This document shows, one piece after another, positions 1 through 8,417 of a stretch of DNA of 54,900 nt. The stretch's first letter is position 1. Each line of letters starts with the position of its first letter. Location of the stretch: the NCBI RefSeq assembly GCF_028207065.1, contig NZ_JAQLFP010000019.1:1-54900 (forward strand), written 5' to 3'. The DNA comes from Collinsella aerofaciens. Lineage in GTDB: Bacteria; Actinomycetota; Coriobacteriia; Coriobacteriales; Coriobacteriaceae. The notes beneath the pieces were generated by a model. The model was not told where the DNA came from. It did no database searches and worked only from the letters and a program-made list of their open reading frames with translations. The position numbers and the translations under genes are program-made.

Positions 1-412
1 GCTTGCCCGTATCGTAGGCAATGCGCCGAATGCTCGCCATCGAAATTTATCGGTGGCCCACTTCAGACTGTAATGGGCAGCTTCGGCTGGGGAGGTTTCT
101 GTCGGCTGCCCCATTTTGGTGAACTTTAGTTGCGGATTCGTAGCTTCTAAGCGTTTTTGCCGACCGCTCAGATGCCTCACCAACATAATTTGAGTTATTC
201 GGCCTTATCCTATACGAATGGTGCGATCGCAACGTCCTATTCGAATTGATTCAGATAGATTTATAGGGCTTGGTTGCGAAATTGGGGCGACTATAGCGCT
301 CGATTGCGGTTCAAGGGGCCTTGACTAGTGGTTCAGCTGGCCGAACAACTCGAAAAATGTAGGTGGGCCAACCTGCCGACTATGTGAAGCACGCGTATTT
401 GCTCGTTTTGAT
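1..412. other. Left-edge stretch without a recognisable gene
   Basis: No gene can be recognised here. On the minus strand one frame is open from an ATG at 186 to the window edge (62 codons), but it has no convincing ribosome binding site and resembles no family I know. It could be the start of a gene that continues to the left, or chance. The stretch is more A+T-rich than the neighbouring coding DNA. Confidence 0.4.
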
Positions 413-450
413 GAAAACTAGGGTGCAGCCATAAGGCTGCGCCCTAGTTT
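413..450 (-). terminator. Rho-independent terminator of the exonuclease gene
   Basis: An inverted repeat pairs AACTAGGG(T)GCAGCC with GGCTGC(G)CCCTAGTTT around an ATAA loop. On the minus strand it is followed by TTTT. It lies about 65 bases after the exonuclease stop. The left arm is preceded by A residues and the right arm ends in TTT, so it may work in both directions. Confidence 0.8.
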
Positions 451-515
451 ACTGCGTGCCGGTGTGCCCAGACGGATTGCGCTGTGCCTGGCAGGCGCTC
501 CCGCAGATGGATCGG

Positions 516-1484
516 TTATTTCGCGAATAGGTTCTTGAGGTTGAACTCGGCTTGGACGGTGCGGAGCATGAGGTCGGTGTCGTCGAGGCCCAGGTGCTGC
601 TCGTTGGCGTCGGGCGCGAGGGTGCCGCGACGGCGTGCCCAGTTCTCGAGCGCGGCGGGGGCGGACTCGCGGGGGAGCGAGCGGACGTCGGCATCCAGGC
701 TGCGGCAGATCTGGCGCGAGTCGATGACGATGATCTTACCGGCGCGGCGTGCCTCGGCGTAGCCGTCCAGGTGGATCTTGAACCAGCTGTCCTCAAAGGC
801 GGCGTTATGCGCCATGTACGGGTACTTCTTCATAAGCTTGAGCAGCTGCTTTTGCAGCTCCTTGTTCTCGCGGAAGGGCGTTTTGCCGTCGATGTCGTCC
901 CAGGTAATGTGGTGGATATTCGACAGCGGCACATCTTCGCCGCGGTAGATGTCGGGCAGGCCGCAGTAGTGTGCCTCGGCGTCATGCGGGACGGCGTCAC
1001 TGGTGAGCTCCATGATTTCCCAGCCCACATTGATGATATAACCACGCTCGGGTGCACGGCCGGTGGTCTCGATGTCGATACCGAGCACGGTGCCCTGGAT
1101 GGGCTTGCGGGCGTAGGCCACGCCGAGCGCGTCGCGGTCGCCGCGGATTTCGCGCATAACGGACGCGGCGGCGCGCTTTTGCATCTTGCCGATGGCGGCG
1201 CAGGTGTCGGCATCGGACAGGCCGCGCGAGAGCGTCGCGGGCGTCACGTTGCGCAGACGCGCCTCGCCAATCTGGTCACACAGGTCGCGGTTACGGTCGG
1301 CTAGGTCGCGCACAGTGGCAAAGTCGAAGCCGGGGTCGCCCTCGGCGGTAAAGTACTCGGTCTCGAGCACCTTGAGGGCCTCCTCGCCCTTCTGGCGCTC
1401 GGACTCCATGGCGCCGTGGTCGCCGTAGATAAACATGGGGATAAACGGCTGGCGCTCGTATTCGAGTGCTTGCGATACGTTCAT
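516..1484 (-). CDS. DEDDh (DnaQ-like) 3'-5' exonuclease family protein
   Basis: Predicted exonuclease of 322 residues acting on DNA or RNA through two metal ions. The DEDDh signature is visible in the C-terminal two thirds: GIDIETTG with D137 and E139 (ExoI), the HNAAFEDSWF segment with D232 (ExoII), and HLGLDD with H297 and D301 (ExoIII). The first ~130 residues match no domain I recognise and are rich in charged residues. The start has a strong ribosome binding site (AAGGAG, 6 bases before ATG). It is transcribed alone and ends at a terminator. Which nucleic acid it acts on cannot be told from sequence: DNA polymerase proofreading, oligoribonuclease-like and repair roles are all possible. 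The family assignment is secure, the role is not. Confidence 0.85.
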   Translation of the reverse strand: MNVSQALEYERQPFIPMFIYGDHGAMESERQKGEEALKVLETEYFTAEGDPGFDFATVRDLADRNRDLCDQIGEARLRNVTPATLSRGLSDADTCAAIGKMQKRAAASVMREIRGDRDALGVAYARKPIQGTVLGIDIETTGRAPERGYIINVGWEIMELTSDAVPHDAEAHYCGLPDIYRGEDVPLSNIHHITWDDIDGKTPFRENKELQKQLLKLMKKYPYMAHNAAFEDSWFKIHLDGYAEARRAGKIIVIDSRQICRSLDADVRSLPRESAPAALENWARRRGTLAPDANEQHLGLDDTDLMLRTVQAEFNLKNLFAK

Positions 1485-1655
1485 ATGCTACTCCTTGGAC
1501 GGGCCGCGTTGTGCGGCTCGAGGCTACTGAGTTATGGCGAGATGATAGTTTACCATAGGCAACTATTGGCACCGCGCCCGGGACAACTACAATACCCTAG
1601 TTGACCGCTAGGACTTTTACAATGCTGCCGAAAGACACGAAAGGTTCCATCCGTC

Positions 1656-2744
1656 ATGGATTTACTGATTGATATTCTGCTCGACGCCGGCAAGGACACG
1701 CTGTCGCTGGTGCCGTTTTTGTTGGTGACGTATCTTGCTCTCGAGACACTTGAGCACGTTGCGGGCGACCGCGTCAACGGCGCTATCAAGCGCGCCGGCG
1801 CTGCGGGTCCCGTGGTTGGCTCGCTGCTGGGCATGGTGCCGCAGTGCGGATTTTCGGCCATGGCAGCAACGCTGTACGCCGGCCGTGTCGTGACCTTGGG
1901 CACGTTGGTGGCGGTGTTCCTTTCGACCTCCGATGAGATGCTGCCGCTGTTGCTTGCCGAGCAGGTTCCCGTGCAGACTATGGCGATGCTTTTGGCTTCG
2001 AAAGCGCTTATCGCACTGGTCACGGGCTTTATCGTAGATGCCGCCATTCGCGGTCTGCGTCGCAACGCCCGCGCGCATGCGGCGATTCGTCGTACCGTGT
2101 TGGGGACCACTGTCAATCCGGCGCACGTTAACTGCGCGCATGACGACCACAGCGGCGGTGACATCATCGACGAGGTGGCCGAGGCAGGCGTGAGCGCCGA
2201 CCACATCCACGAGCTGTGCGAGCGCGACCATTGCGGTTGTGATGAAGACGAGGACGAGCACGAACACGGACATGGCCACGATCACGGTCATGAGGGCGAA
2301 CATGAACACCATGATGGTCACGGTCACTCTCACTCCCACGAAGGGACGCCTGTCCTGTCGATCATCCGCAGTGCGATTTCGCACACCGTGCAGGTCTCGG
2401 TATTCATTTTTCTGGTGACGCTGATTCTGGTCGCCGTGCTCGAGACGTTCGGCGAGTCCGCGATCGAGCAGTTCCTGCGCGGCAACGAGACACTCGCTGT
2501 CCTGGGTTCGGCGCTTGTCGGGCTGATTCCCAATTGCTCGGCGAGCGTGGTCATTACACAGCTGTATCTGGAAGGCGCGCTGCAACTGGCGCCGATGCTC
2601 GCCGGCACGCTCATTTCCGCCGGCGTGGGTTATCTGGTGCTGTTCCGCACCAACCGCAGCGCCCGCGAAAATGCCGTGTTCCTGATCATGATGTACGTCA
2701 TCGGCGCTGGCTGGGGCCTCATCCTCTCCGCCGTTGGCCTCTAA
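1656..2744 (+). CDS. Putative 10-TM heavy-metal (arsenic-type) efflux permease
   Basis: Integral membrane protein of 362 residues, resembling the family of putative 10-TM heavy-metal exporters (ArsP_2 type). About five hydrophobic helices lie in residues 1-135, then a long hydrophilic loop, then about five more helices to the C-terminus. The halves carry related motifs, GMVPQCGFSAM in the first and GLIPNCSASVV in the second, each with a cysteine next to a proline, typical of this duplicated family. The loop (about residues 150-235) is extremely rich in His, Asp and Glu (EHEHGHGHDHGHEGEHEHH) and has several Cys, so it probably binds divalent metal such as zinc or nickel. Export of metal or metalloid is inferred from the family; the substrate is unknown. 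Single-gene unit ending in a strong hairpin. Confidence 0.75.
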   Translation: MDLLIDILLDAGKDTLSLVPFLLVTYLALETLEHVAGDRVNGAIKRAGAAGPVVGSLLGMVPQCGFSAMAATLYAGRVVTLGTLVAVFLSTSDEMLPLLLAEQVPVQTMAMLLASKALIALVTGFIVDAAIRGLRRNARAHAAIRRTVLGTTVNPAHVNCAHDDHSGGDIIDEVAEAGVSADHIHELCERDHCGCDEDEDEHEHGHGHDHGHEGEHEHHDGHGHSHSHEGTPVLSIIRSAISHTVQVSVFIFLVTLILVAVLETFGESAIEQFLRGNETLAVLGSALVGLIPNCSASVVITQLYLEGALQLAPMLAGTLISAGVGYLVLFRTNRSARENAVFLIMMYVIGAGWGLILSAVGL

Positions 2745-2752
2745 GTAGGCCT

Positions 2753-2828
2753 AAAAAATGGGCTTCAAATAGCCATGCTCAGCGCCTGCGCAATGCGGCG
2801 ACGCATGGCATTTTGAAGCCCGTTTTTT
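2753..2828. terminator. Large bidirectional terminator hairpin
   Basis: GGGCTTCAAA pairs with TTTGAAGCCC, and GCCATGC pairs with GCATGGC further in. The left arm follows AAAAAA and the right arm precedes TTTTTT. It lies just after the metal exporter stop. Confidence 0.85.
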
Positions 2829-2867
2829 GTTGAGCCATGGATTCCGAGCGCTCACACCGCTCAAAAC

Positions 2868-2906
2868 AAAAAGGTAGATTTTAGGCATGTCTCAAAAATC
2901 TACCTT
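2868..2906 (-). terminator. Terminator of the YaiI/DUF308 unit
   Basis: AAGGTAGATTTT and AAAAATCTACCTT form a hairpin immediately after the stop codon of the minus-strand unit. On the minus strand it is followed by TTTTTGTTTT. Confidence 0.8.
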
Positions 2907-2908
2907 GG

Positions 2909-3391
2909 TTAGTGCAGCAACTCGGTGAGGTTGCGTTTAAAGCGGGCGCGGTCTTCGCTGGTAAATGCTGCCGGACCGCGAGTGCGTCCGCCGGCGCGGC
3001 GTACCTTCTTTTCCTCGTGGCGAATAAACAGCTGCATATCGATAGTCGCCTTGTCGTACACGCGCCCGCGCACACCGATGGCGGCGGCATCGCGCCCGAG
3101 CACCATGCTCGCCAAGCCAATGTCCTGCGTCACGACCACGTCGCCCGCCTGCAGGCGTTCGACAATGGCAAAGTCGGCGCTGTCGGCGCCCACGCTCACG
3201 TCGAGCGTCGTGACCCAAAAGCCGCGACGCGCGTGCTCGGCATCGCGCGGGTCGTCGCGGCGAATGTGCCGTTCCAGGTTTTGCGTGCTGTTGCCGGCGA
3301 TAACAACGGCGACGCCCGCCCGCCGCGCGCACTCAATCGACTCGCGCGTGACCGGGCAGGCGTCGGCATCAATAAAGAGCGTTCGCGGCAT
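2909..3391 (-). CDS. YaiI/YqxD family protein (DUF188, UPF0178)
   Basis: Conserved cytoplasmic protein of 160 residues, the usual length for the family. It begins MPRTLFIDADACPV, the family's hallmark acidic N-terminus with the DADACPV motif, and contains the VTQDIGLA segment with a further conserved Asp. The fold is thought to be PIN/NYN-like, so a metal-dependent nuclease activity is possible, but no function is established. The C-terminal ~30 residues are basic. It starts directly after the stop codon of the upstream DUF308 gene with no gap, so the two are very likely translationally coupled and share one transcript. Confidence 0.88.
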   Translation of the reverse strand: MPRTLFIDADACPVTRESIECARRAGVAVVIAGNSTQNLERHIRRDDPRDAEHARRGFWVTTLDVSVGADSADFAIVERLQAGDVVVTQDIGLASMVLGRDAAAIGVRGRVYDKATIDMQLFIRHEEKKVRRAGGRTRGPAAFTSEDRARFKRNLTELLH

Positions 3392-3994
3392 CTAGTGCAC
3401 CAGTTTGCCAAATTGAATAGCGCGAACAATCAGCGTTACGCCAAACACCAGCAGCGCGGCGCCGCTAAAGATGACGAGCATCTTGGCCGACCACAGCGGA
3501 TAGATAAACACGAACATGCCGGCGATGATGGAAAGTGCGCCGCTCAGGATAGCGAGGGCGCGGTTGGACGAAAGCTCGGACTCCAGAATGGACATGACAC
3601 CTTCGACAATCCAGCCAAAGCCGGCCACGATAACCACCATCGTGGTGAGCGTCGCGGTCGAGAAGGCCTGGTTGCGCAGGATTATGACGCCGCCCAGGAT
3701 AATGAGTAGGTTGGAGATGATGCTCGTGACGCGCCAGCCGGTGGGCAGCAGCGGCTCAAAAATGGCAGTGAACAGCCTGATGGCTGCCGTAATCACAAAG
3801 TAGAAGCCCAGGACGGTCGTCAAAAAGACGAGGGACTTGGCGGGTGCAAAAAGCAGCGCGATACCAGCAATGAGCGCCACGACGCCCGTGATGGCGTAGA
3901 TCCAGCGCACGGCCTTGACGGCTTTGCCTGCCATGCTTTTCTCGTCAAATCCAAACTGGCTCGATTTTTGGTCATCGTTCCTAAAGATACCCAT
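3392..3994 (-). CDS. HdeD-like membrane protein (DUF308)
   Basis: Membrane protein of 200 residues with about six hydrophobic helices after a ~27-residue hydrophilic N-terminus. It shows the repeated short two-helix pattern of HdeD/DUF308 proteins (IYAITGVVALIAGIALLF, then LLIILGGVIIL). HdeD in Escherichia coli is linked to acid resistance; for this protein a stress role is only an analogy. The start is supported by AAAGGAG seven bases upstream. It is first in a two-gene unit with the YaiI/YqxD gene, whose start abuts its stop. Confidence 0.8.
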   Translation of the reverse strand: MGIFRNDDQKSSQFGFDEKSMAGKAVKAVRWIYAITGVVALIAGIALLFAPAKSLVFLTTVLGFYFVITAAIRLFTAIFEPLLPTGWRVTSIISNLLIILGGVIILRNQAFSTATLTTMVVIVAGFGWIVEGVMSILESELSSNRALAILSGALSIIAGMFVFIYPLWSAKMLVIFSGAALLVFGVTLIVRAIQFGKLVH

Positions 3995-4229
3995 AACGTC
4001 TCCTTTCCGTGCGGCGTAAGCCTTGATCGTTACAACCAGTATCGCTTAAAGGCGCTGGCGTATGGGTCGGGGAGGGCGAAACGTAACCCAAAGGCCCCGA
4101 ATTGTTTCCGTTGTTCCCCACGTCGCGATTTTCTACTCAACAGGTGTAGAACATTGCAGCCCTGTTCGTTATTGCCTACGTTTTAGGTTAGATTTTCCTA
4201 AGGACAATTGGCTTGTATTGGGGGTCCCT

Positions 4230-4901
4230 ATGAACGAAGCAGTTCCCGAGGCACCGTCGAGTGTCGAATCGATGGCAAAGCAAGGTTGCGAAAAGCTCGG
4301 TCTGGAAGCGTTTGATGCGCTGGTCCGTCGTGCCCGTACGTGCCGCCGTTTTGACGAGTCCATGCGCGTGCCGCGCGAGTTTTTGCTCGAGCTGGCGGAA
4401 CTGGCGCACCTGGCTCCCTGCGGCGCCAATGCTCAGCGTCTGCGCTTTCACGTGGTGAGCGGTGCCGAGGATTGCGCGCGTGTATTTGACGAGCTCGCAT
4501 GGGCCGGCGCACTTAAGGATTGGCCGGGTCCTGCCGAGGGCGAGCGCCCGACCGGCTACATCGCGATTCTGGCTGAGCGCGCCGTTCCGGGCAAGCCTGC
4601 CGCTCCCATTACCGAGGTCGACACGGGCATTGCCGCGCAGACGATGATGCTCGCCGCCCGCAGCGCTACGCCCGAGGTGGCAGCCTGCATGTTCAAGGCC
4701 TTTACGCCCCATGCGATCGATGCCATGGGGCTCGATAACGACAAGTATGAGCTCAAGCTGATCATGGCCTTTGGCGTTCCGGCCGAGATACAGGTGATCG
4801 ATGCGATCGATTCCAACCCCGATGGCTCCATCAATTATTGGCGCGACGAGGCACAGGTGCACCACGTACCCAAGCGTTCGCTCGCCGACGTGCTGGTGTA
4901 G
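4230..4901 (+). CDS. Nitroreductase-family flavoprotein
   Basis: Predicted FMN-dependent oxidoreductase of 223 residues. The N-terminal half carries the family pattern ARTCRRFDES (flavin phosphate contacts) followed by LAHLAPCGANAQRLRF, and the central segment DTGIAAQTMMLAARS matches the helix lining the flavin pocket. The end, NYWRDEAQVHHVPKRSLADV, is typical of nitroreductases annotated in anaerobes. I chose ATG 4230 because TTGGGGGT lies just upstream and the similarity begins there. The longer reading back to 4062 would add residues unlike the family. The natural substrate cannot be read from sequence; nitroaromatics, quinones or iodotyrosine-like substrates are all possible. Confidence 0.8.
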   Translation: MNEAVPEAPSSVESMAKQGCEKLGLEAFDALVRRARTCRRFDESMRVPREFLLELAELAHLAPCGANAQRLRFHVVSGAEDCARVFDELAWAGALKDWPGPAEGERPTGYIAILAERAVPGKPAAPITEVDTGIAAQTMMLAARSATPEVAACMFKAFTPHAIDAMGLDNDKYELKLIMAFGVPAEIQVIDAIDSNPDGSINYWRDEAQVHHVPKRSLADVLV

Positions 4902-4933
4902 CTGAGCGTCACCGCGGCGTGATCAGACGGTAA

Positions 4934-4968
4934 ACCACCACAAAGGTGCCTGTCCCCTTTGTGGTGGT
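4934..4968. repeat. REP-like hairpin, copy 1
   Basis: ACCACCACAAAGG and CCTTTGTGGTGGT are perfect 13-base arms around a loop holding the conserved GGTGCCTGTCCCC core. This is one of at least seven copies in the window. It sits between the nitroreductase stop and the first phosphatase gene and lacks the T run seen at other copies. Confidence 0.85.
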
Positions 4969-4983
4969 ACGAGGGGAGGGCGT

Positions 4984-5526
4984 GTGGCAGATCTGTATTT
5001 GGTGCGGCATGGGCAGACTGAGCTCAATGTGCAGAGCATTTTGCAGGGCTGGCACGATTCGCCGCTTACGGCGCGCGGGCGCGAGCAGGCGCTGACGGCG
5101 CGTACGGCGTTTGCGGCGCGTGGCGTGGCCTTTGATCATGTGTATTCCTCGCCGTTGGGCCGGGCGCGGCATACGGCCGAGCTTATCGTTGGCGAGGGCC
5201 GTTCCATTGAGCTGGTCGATGACCTGCGTGAGTGGCATTTTGGCTCGCTGGAGGGCACATCAAATCGCGAGATGCCGCCGCAGCCCTGGGGCGATTATCC
5301 GGTGGCCTTTGGCGGCGAGTCGGAAGTGCAGCTTCAGTCGCGCATGGTCGCAGCGCTGTCCCGCATCATGGCCAGGCCGCAGCACGACTGCGTGCTGGCG
5401 GTTTCCCACGGCTCAGCCTGCCAGGAGTTTCTTGAGTATGTGACTGGCGGGGGAGAGCTGCCCGACAACGGTGCCGTGCTTCATTTTGGCTATTGCGATG
5501 GGGCGTTTTCGCTCTTGGGTTGGTAA
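4984..5526 (+). CDS. Histidine phosphatase family protein (phosphoglycerate-mutase-like)
   Basis: Branch of the histidine phosphatase superfamily, 180 residues. It opens with LYLVRHGQTELN, where RHG holds the catalytic histidine. YSSPLGRARHTAE carries the second arginine, LREWHFGSLEG the acid/base region, and VLAVSHGSACQEF the second catalytic histidine. The start is GTG at 4984 with a strong GAGGGGAGGG site; no ATG fits the family start. It is followed 17 bases later by a close paralogue on the same strand, so the pair forms an operon and probably arose by tandem duplication. The substrate is unknown; this branch includes alpha-ribazole phosphatases and broad sugar-phosphate phosphatases. 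Confidence 0.88.
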   Translation: MADLYLVRHGQTELNVQSILQGWHDSPLTARGREQALTARTAFAARGVAFDHVYSSPLGRARHTAELIVGEGRSIELVDDLREWHFGSLEGTSNREMPPQPWGDYPVAFGGESEVQLQSRMVAALSRIMARPQHDCVLAVSHGSACQEFLEYVTGGGELPDNGAVLHFGYCDGAFSLLGW

Positions 5527-5543
5527 CGAACGAAAGGACCCCT

Positions 5544-6179
5544 ATGAATAAAGATCTGTATCTGGTCCGTCATGGACAGACGATATTCAACCTTAAGCGT
5601 ATCATTCAGGGGTGGAGTGACTCGCCGCTTACGCAGTTGGGTTGCGACCAGGCGGCGCGCGCCGGCATGTTTTTACGTGCGCGCGGCATTGAGCCCGATC
5701 ATGCCTACACCTCCACGCTTCATCGCACCGAGCAGACTATCGCCAACTTGTGGTCGGGCATGACGTACGAGCGCCTGGACGGTCTGCGCGAGTGGTTCTT
5801 TGGCGACTTTGAGGCCGAGCGCGTGATGCTTATGCCCGAGCGCCCGTGGCGCGATTTCTATCGCCAGTTTGGCGGTGAGGGCCAGATGCAGGTGCGCGAG
5901 CGCATGGTGACGACGCTGACCGATCTTATGCGACGCCCGGACCACGAGTGCGTCCTTGCGGTGAGCCACGGATCGGCCATCAAGGAGTTTTTGGACCACG
6001 TGAGGGGAGCGGCGGCCGACGAGCGCGAGCGCGTGCCGGGCAACTGCTCGGTGCTGCATTTCGTGTTTGACGATACGACCGATACGTTTGAACTGGTTGA
6101 GATTTTTACGCAGGAAGACTACGCGCGCGAGCTGGGGCTTGAGCCGCTCGTGGCTGCCGCGGGTCCGCAGCGCGGGTAG
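5544..6179 (+). CDS. Histidine phosphatase family protein, paralogue of the preceding gene
   Basis: 211 residues. It repeats the neighbour's pattern: LYLVRHGQTIFN (catalytic His), IIQGWSDSPLT, YTSTLHRTEQT, LREWFFGDFE and VLAVSHGSAIKEF (second catalytic His). I placed the start at ATG 5544, preceded by GAAAGGAC; an upstream in-frame extension overlaps the previous gene and is unlikely. It is about 30 residues longer than its neighbour, mostly in an acidic C-terminal tail. Divergence between the two copies suggests different substrates. The unit ends at a strong terminator 47 bases downstream. Confidence 0.87.
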   Translation: MNKDLYLVRHGQTIFNLKRIIQGWSDSPLTQLGCDQAARAGMFLRARGIEPDHAYTSTLHRTEQTIANLWSGMTYERLDGLREWFFGDFEAERVMLMPERPWRDFYRQFGGEGQMQVRERMVTTLTDLMRRPDHECVLAVSHGSAIKEFLDHVRGAAADERERVPGNCSVLHFVFDDTTDTFELVEIFTQEDYARELGLEPLVAAAGPQRG

Positions 6180-6225
6180 TTTGGGCGTGGCGGTGCGGGT
6201 CGCCGACTTACTTGCTCGATGCGAA

Positions 6226-6274
6226 AGGGGGCGGAGATGCATGCGCTGGCGTTGCATCTCCGCCCCCTTTTTTG
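6226..6274 (+). terminator. Strong terminator after the phosphatase pair
   Basis: GGGGGCGGAGATGCA pairs with TGCATCTCCGCCCCC across a short loop, followed by TTTTTT. Confidence 0.9.
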
Positions 6275-6313
6275 TTGAGCTGCCGAGTCTTTGTGCTGGG
6301 CGTTTAGGCTCTG

Positions 6314-7003
6314 TTATAACCGTGAGATCTGGTGAGTGAGCAGACCCGTCGGAATCTGCGGCGCGCCGCCGCTGACCTGCGCGGTGGGGAACAGCACGGC
6401 TACAGCAAAGTTGAACGGCTCTTTGCCAGAGTAGGCGCCGGCAGTGCGGGCCTCGTCGGCCAGAATCTGCGATGCCCCAGCCAGCGCGGCAGCGTAGGTG
6501 GGGTCGTCTGCCGGCGTCGGCTCCGGTGCCTGGTCGAGCATGGCTCGGATGGCGGCAACAGCGTCCTCGCGCTTGACCTCCCACACGCGATGTGAAATGC
6601 CGGCGGGGTCGGTGACGGCGTAGAGTGATGCGCCCTCTTTGGCAGCGCCCAGGATGATATCCATGACGGGCGACGCCTCGTAGGCGAGCGACACGGGGCG
6701 CGGCTGCACCTTGAGCTCGGCGATCGCGCGCGCGGCGGCGAGTGCGTCGATGCTCTCGGCTGCAGCCTCGTCGCTGCCCGTCAGCACGTTAACCGGGCAG
6801 ATCGCCACGACACCCGTTACGCGTCCCGGCTCTCCGGAGCATTCGTACACGTAATACGCCGCGCCCGGATCTTTAAGCATGAGCCCATCGGCAATCGCGC
6901 CGCGCAGGGCTTCGTTGTCACTCAGAATGCTGCCCATCGCAGGCAGAGCCTCGAGCACGCGGTCCTGAGCCGGGCGGATGCAGGGAAACGGAAGAGCTTT
7001 CAT
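6314..7003 (-). CDS. Short DUF1015-like protein
   Basis: 229 residues, opening MKALPFPCIRPAQDRV, similar to the F-x-x-IRP start of DUF1015 proteins. YYVYECSGEPGRVTGVVAICPV and ASLYAVTDPAGISHRVWEV match the middle of that family. Typical DUF1015 proteins are about 400 residues, so this is a short form; no frameshift is visible. In many anaerobes DUF1015 genes lie next to serA and serC, which here are 2.8 kb away on the same strand, so a link to serine metabolism is plausible but inferred. The biochemical role of the family is not established. The M20 peptidase gene ends 40 bases upstream, so co-transcription is possible. Confidence 0.6.
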   Translation of the reverse strand: MKALPFPCIRPAQDRVLEALPAMGSILSDNEALRGAIADGLMLKDPGAAYYVYECSGEPGRVTGVVAICPVNVLTGSDEAAAESIDALAAARAIAELKVQPRPVSLAYEASPVMDIILGAAKEGASLYAVTDPAGISHRVWEVKREDAVAAIRAMLDQAPEPTPADDPTYAAALAGASQILADEARTAGAYSGKEPFNFAVAVLFPTAQVSGGAPQIPTGLLTHQISRL

Positions 7004-7042
7004 GGACGGTCCTAACGCGCGAGTCGGTTTGTTCGCGGCTTA

Positions 7043-8263
7043 TTATGCCCCAACTTGGCTATCCGCGCCCCAGAGCGTGTTGTCGGCGAGCGCGATCAAC
7101 ACCTGCTGGCAGCGAACGATATCGGCGTGGGGCACATATTCGTTGGGCTTGTGGGCGAGCGCGAGCGATCCTGGGCCATAGCTCATGCAGTTGCGGTTAC
7201 CCGTCTTGCCGGCAATGACGGCAGTGTCGGTATAGCCGGTAAAGAAGCCGACGGTCGTGTCCGCGCCCGTCGCATCGTCTGCCGCGCGCTTAAGTGCGGT
7301 TAGAAGGGGAGAGGCCGGATCGCGCTCGATGGCGGGGCGGTCGCCTGTCACGGTATAGCTTCCATGGCAGCCGGGGACCGCGGCTTCGGCGTCGGCGATG
7401 GCCTGCTCTACCATGCGCGTTGCGGCGGCCGTATCGGTCGGCGGCGTCAGGCGCATATCGACCCAGACCTTGGCGTGGTCGGGCACGACATAGGGACGGT
7501 AGCCACCCTCGATCTGCCCAAACGTGATGGTCGATGGCCCCAGCTCATCATGCACGGGCAGCGCCGCGAACGCATGGCGCAGCGCGCAGGTGATCTCGGC
7601 CATGGCGGCGACGGCATCCGCGCCCTTCCAGGGCTGGCTAGCGTGCGCCGTGACGCCGGTTATTTCGATCTCGAACCACGTGCGACCCTTGTGTGCCACC
7701 TGAATCTGTCCGTCGGTGGGCTCGGTGTCCAGCACCCATTCGTGCGAGCCGACCCAGCCAGCATCGATGGCCGCCTCGGAGCCGCGCATAAAGTCCTCCT
7801 CGTCGACCGAGCAGATGAGCGAGAAGCCGCGGTGGGGCAGCTCGCCCTCCGCCGCTACGCGCTCGAGCGTATGGATCAGTGCGGCAATGGCGCAGGCCAG
7901 GCCACCCTTCATATCGCAGGCACCGCGGCCATAGAGTTTATCGTCGCGCACAACCGCCCCAAGCGGTGCGATGTCTGCGTCCCAGCCATCGCCCAAGGTG
8001 ACGGTATCCATGTGGCAGATATAGATCAGCCGCGGCTTGTCGCTTTGGCCCGGCACGGTGACTTTAAGGTTGCGGCGCCCGGGCAGCACTTCGAGCTCCT
8101 CAATCTGCACGGCATCGAGCGCAGAACTATCAAGTTGTGCCAGCTGCTGCTCAATGAGCCTCTTAATGAAGCGCTCAATTTCATCCTCATACGCGCCCGG
8201 GTCTGAGCTGTCGATCCGCACAAGGTCCTGCGCAAGCCGCCAGGCAAAGTCCTCATCAACCAT
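7043..8263 (-). CDS. M20 family metallopeptidase (ArgE/DapE-like deacylase)
   Basis: 406-residue zinc-dependent amidohydrolase or peptidase. Zinc and catalytic motifs are visible: ICHMDTV (metal His and catalytic Asp), LYGRGACDMKGG (bridging Asp), SVDEED (general base Glu and metal Glu) and LDTEPTD (metal Asp). The lid domain begins around HKGRTWFEIEITGVTAHASQP. The ATG at 8263 is chosen because GTGAGG lies seven bases upstream and the similarity begins at once; the longer reading frame has no good site. The substrate could be an N-acyl amino acid or a dipeptide. The neighbours give no clear pathway. Confidence 0.85.
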   Translation of the reverse strand: MVDEDFAWRLAQDLVRIDSSDPGAYEDEIERFIKRLIEQQLAQLDSSALDAVQIEELEVLPGRRNLKVTVPGQSDKPRLIYICHMDTVTLGDGWDADIAPLGAVVRDDKLYGRGACDMKGGLACAIAALIHTLERVAAEGELPHRGFSLICSVDEEDFMRGSEAAIDAGWVGSHEWVLDTEPTDGQIQVAHKGRTWFEIEITGVTAHASQPWKGADAVAAMAEITCALRHAFAALPVHDELGPSTITFGQIEGGYRPYVVPDHAKVWVDMRLTPPTDTAAATRMVEQAIADAEAAVPGCHGSYTVTGDRPAIERDPASPLLTALKRAADDATGADTTVGFFTGYTDTAVIAGKTGNRNCMSYGPGSLALAHKPNEYVPHADIVRCQQVLIALADNTLWGADSQVGA

Positions 8264-8417
8264 ATGCAACCTCACAATCAGTCTGCTTTCCAAACCGATT
8301 GTAAGCCTCCTAAGGGATCCGCGACGCGCGCGCGGCAGCATTTACCGTTCGCAGGCCGAGCCAGCGCGTTTGCCGTCCAGGCGGGTTTGCAAACGACGCG
8401 GTGGGTACGTACCCTTC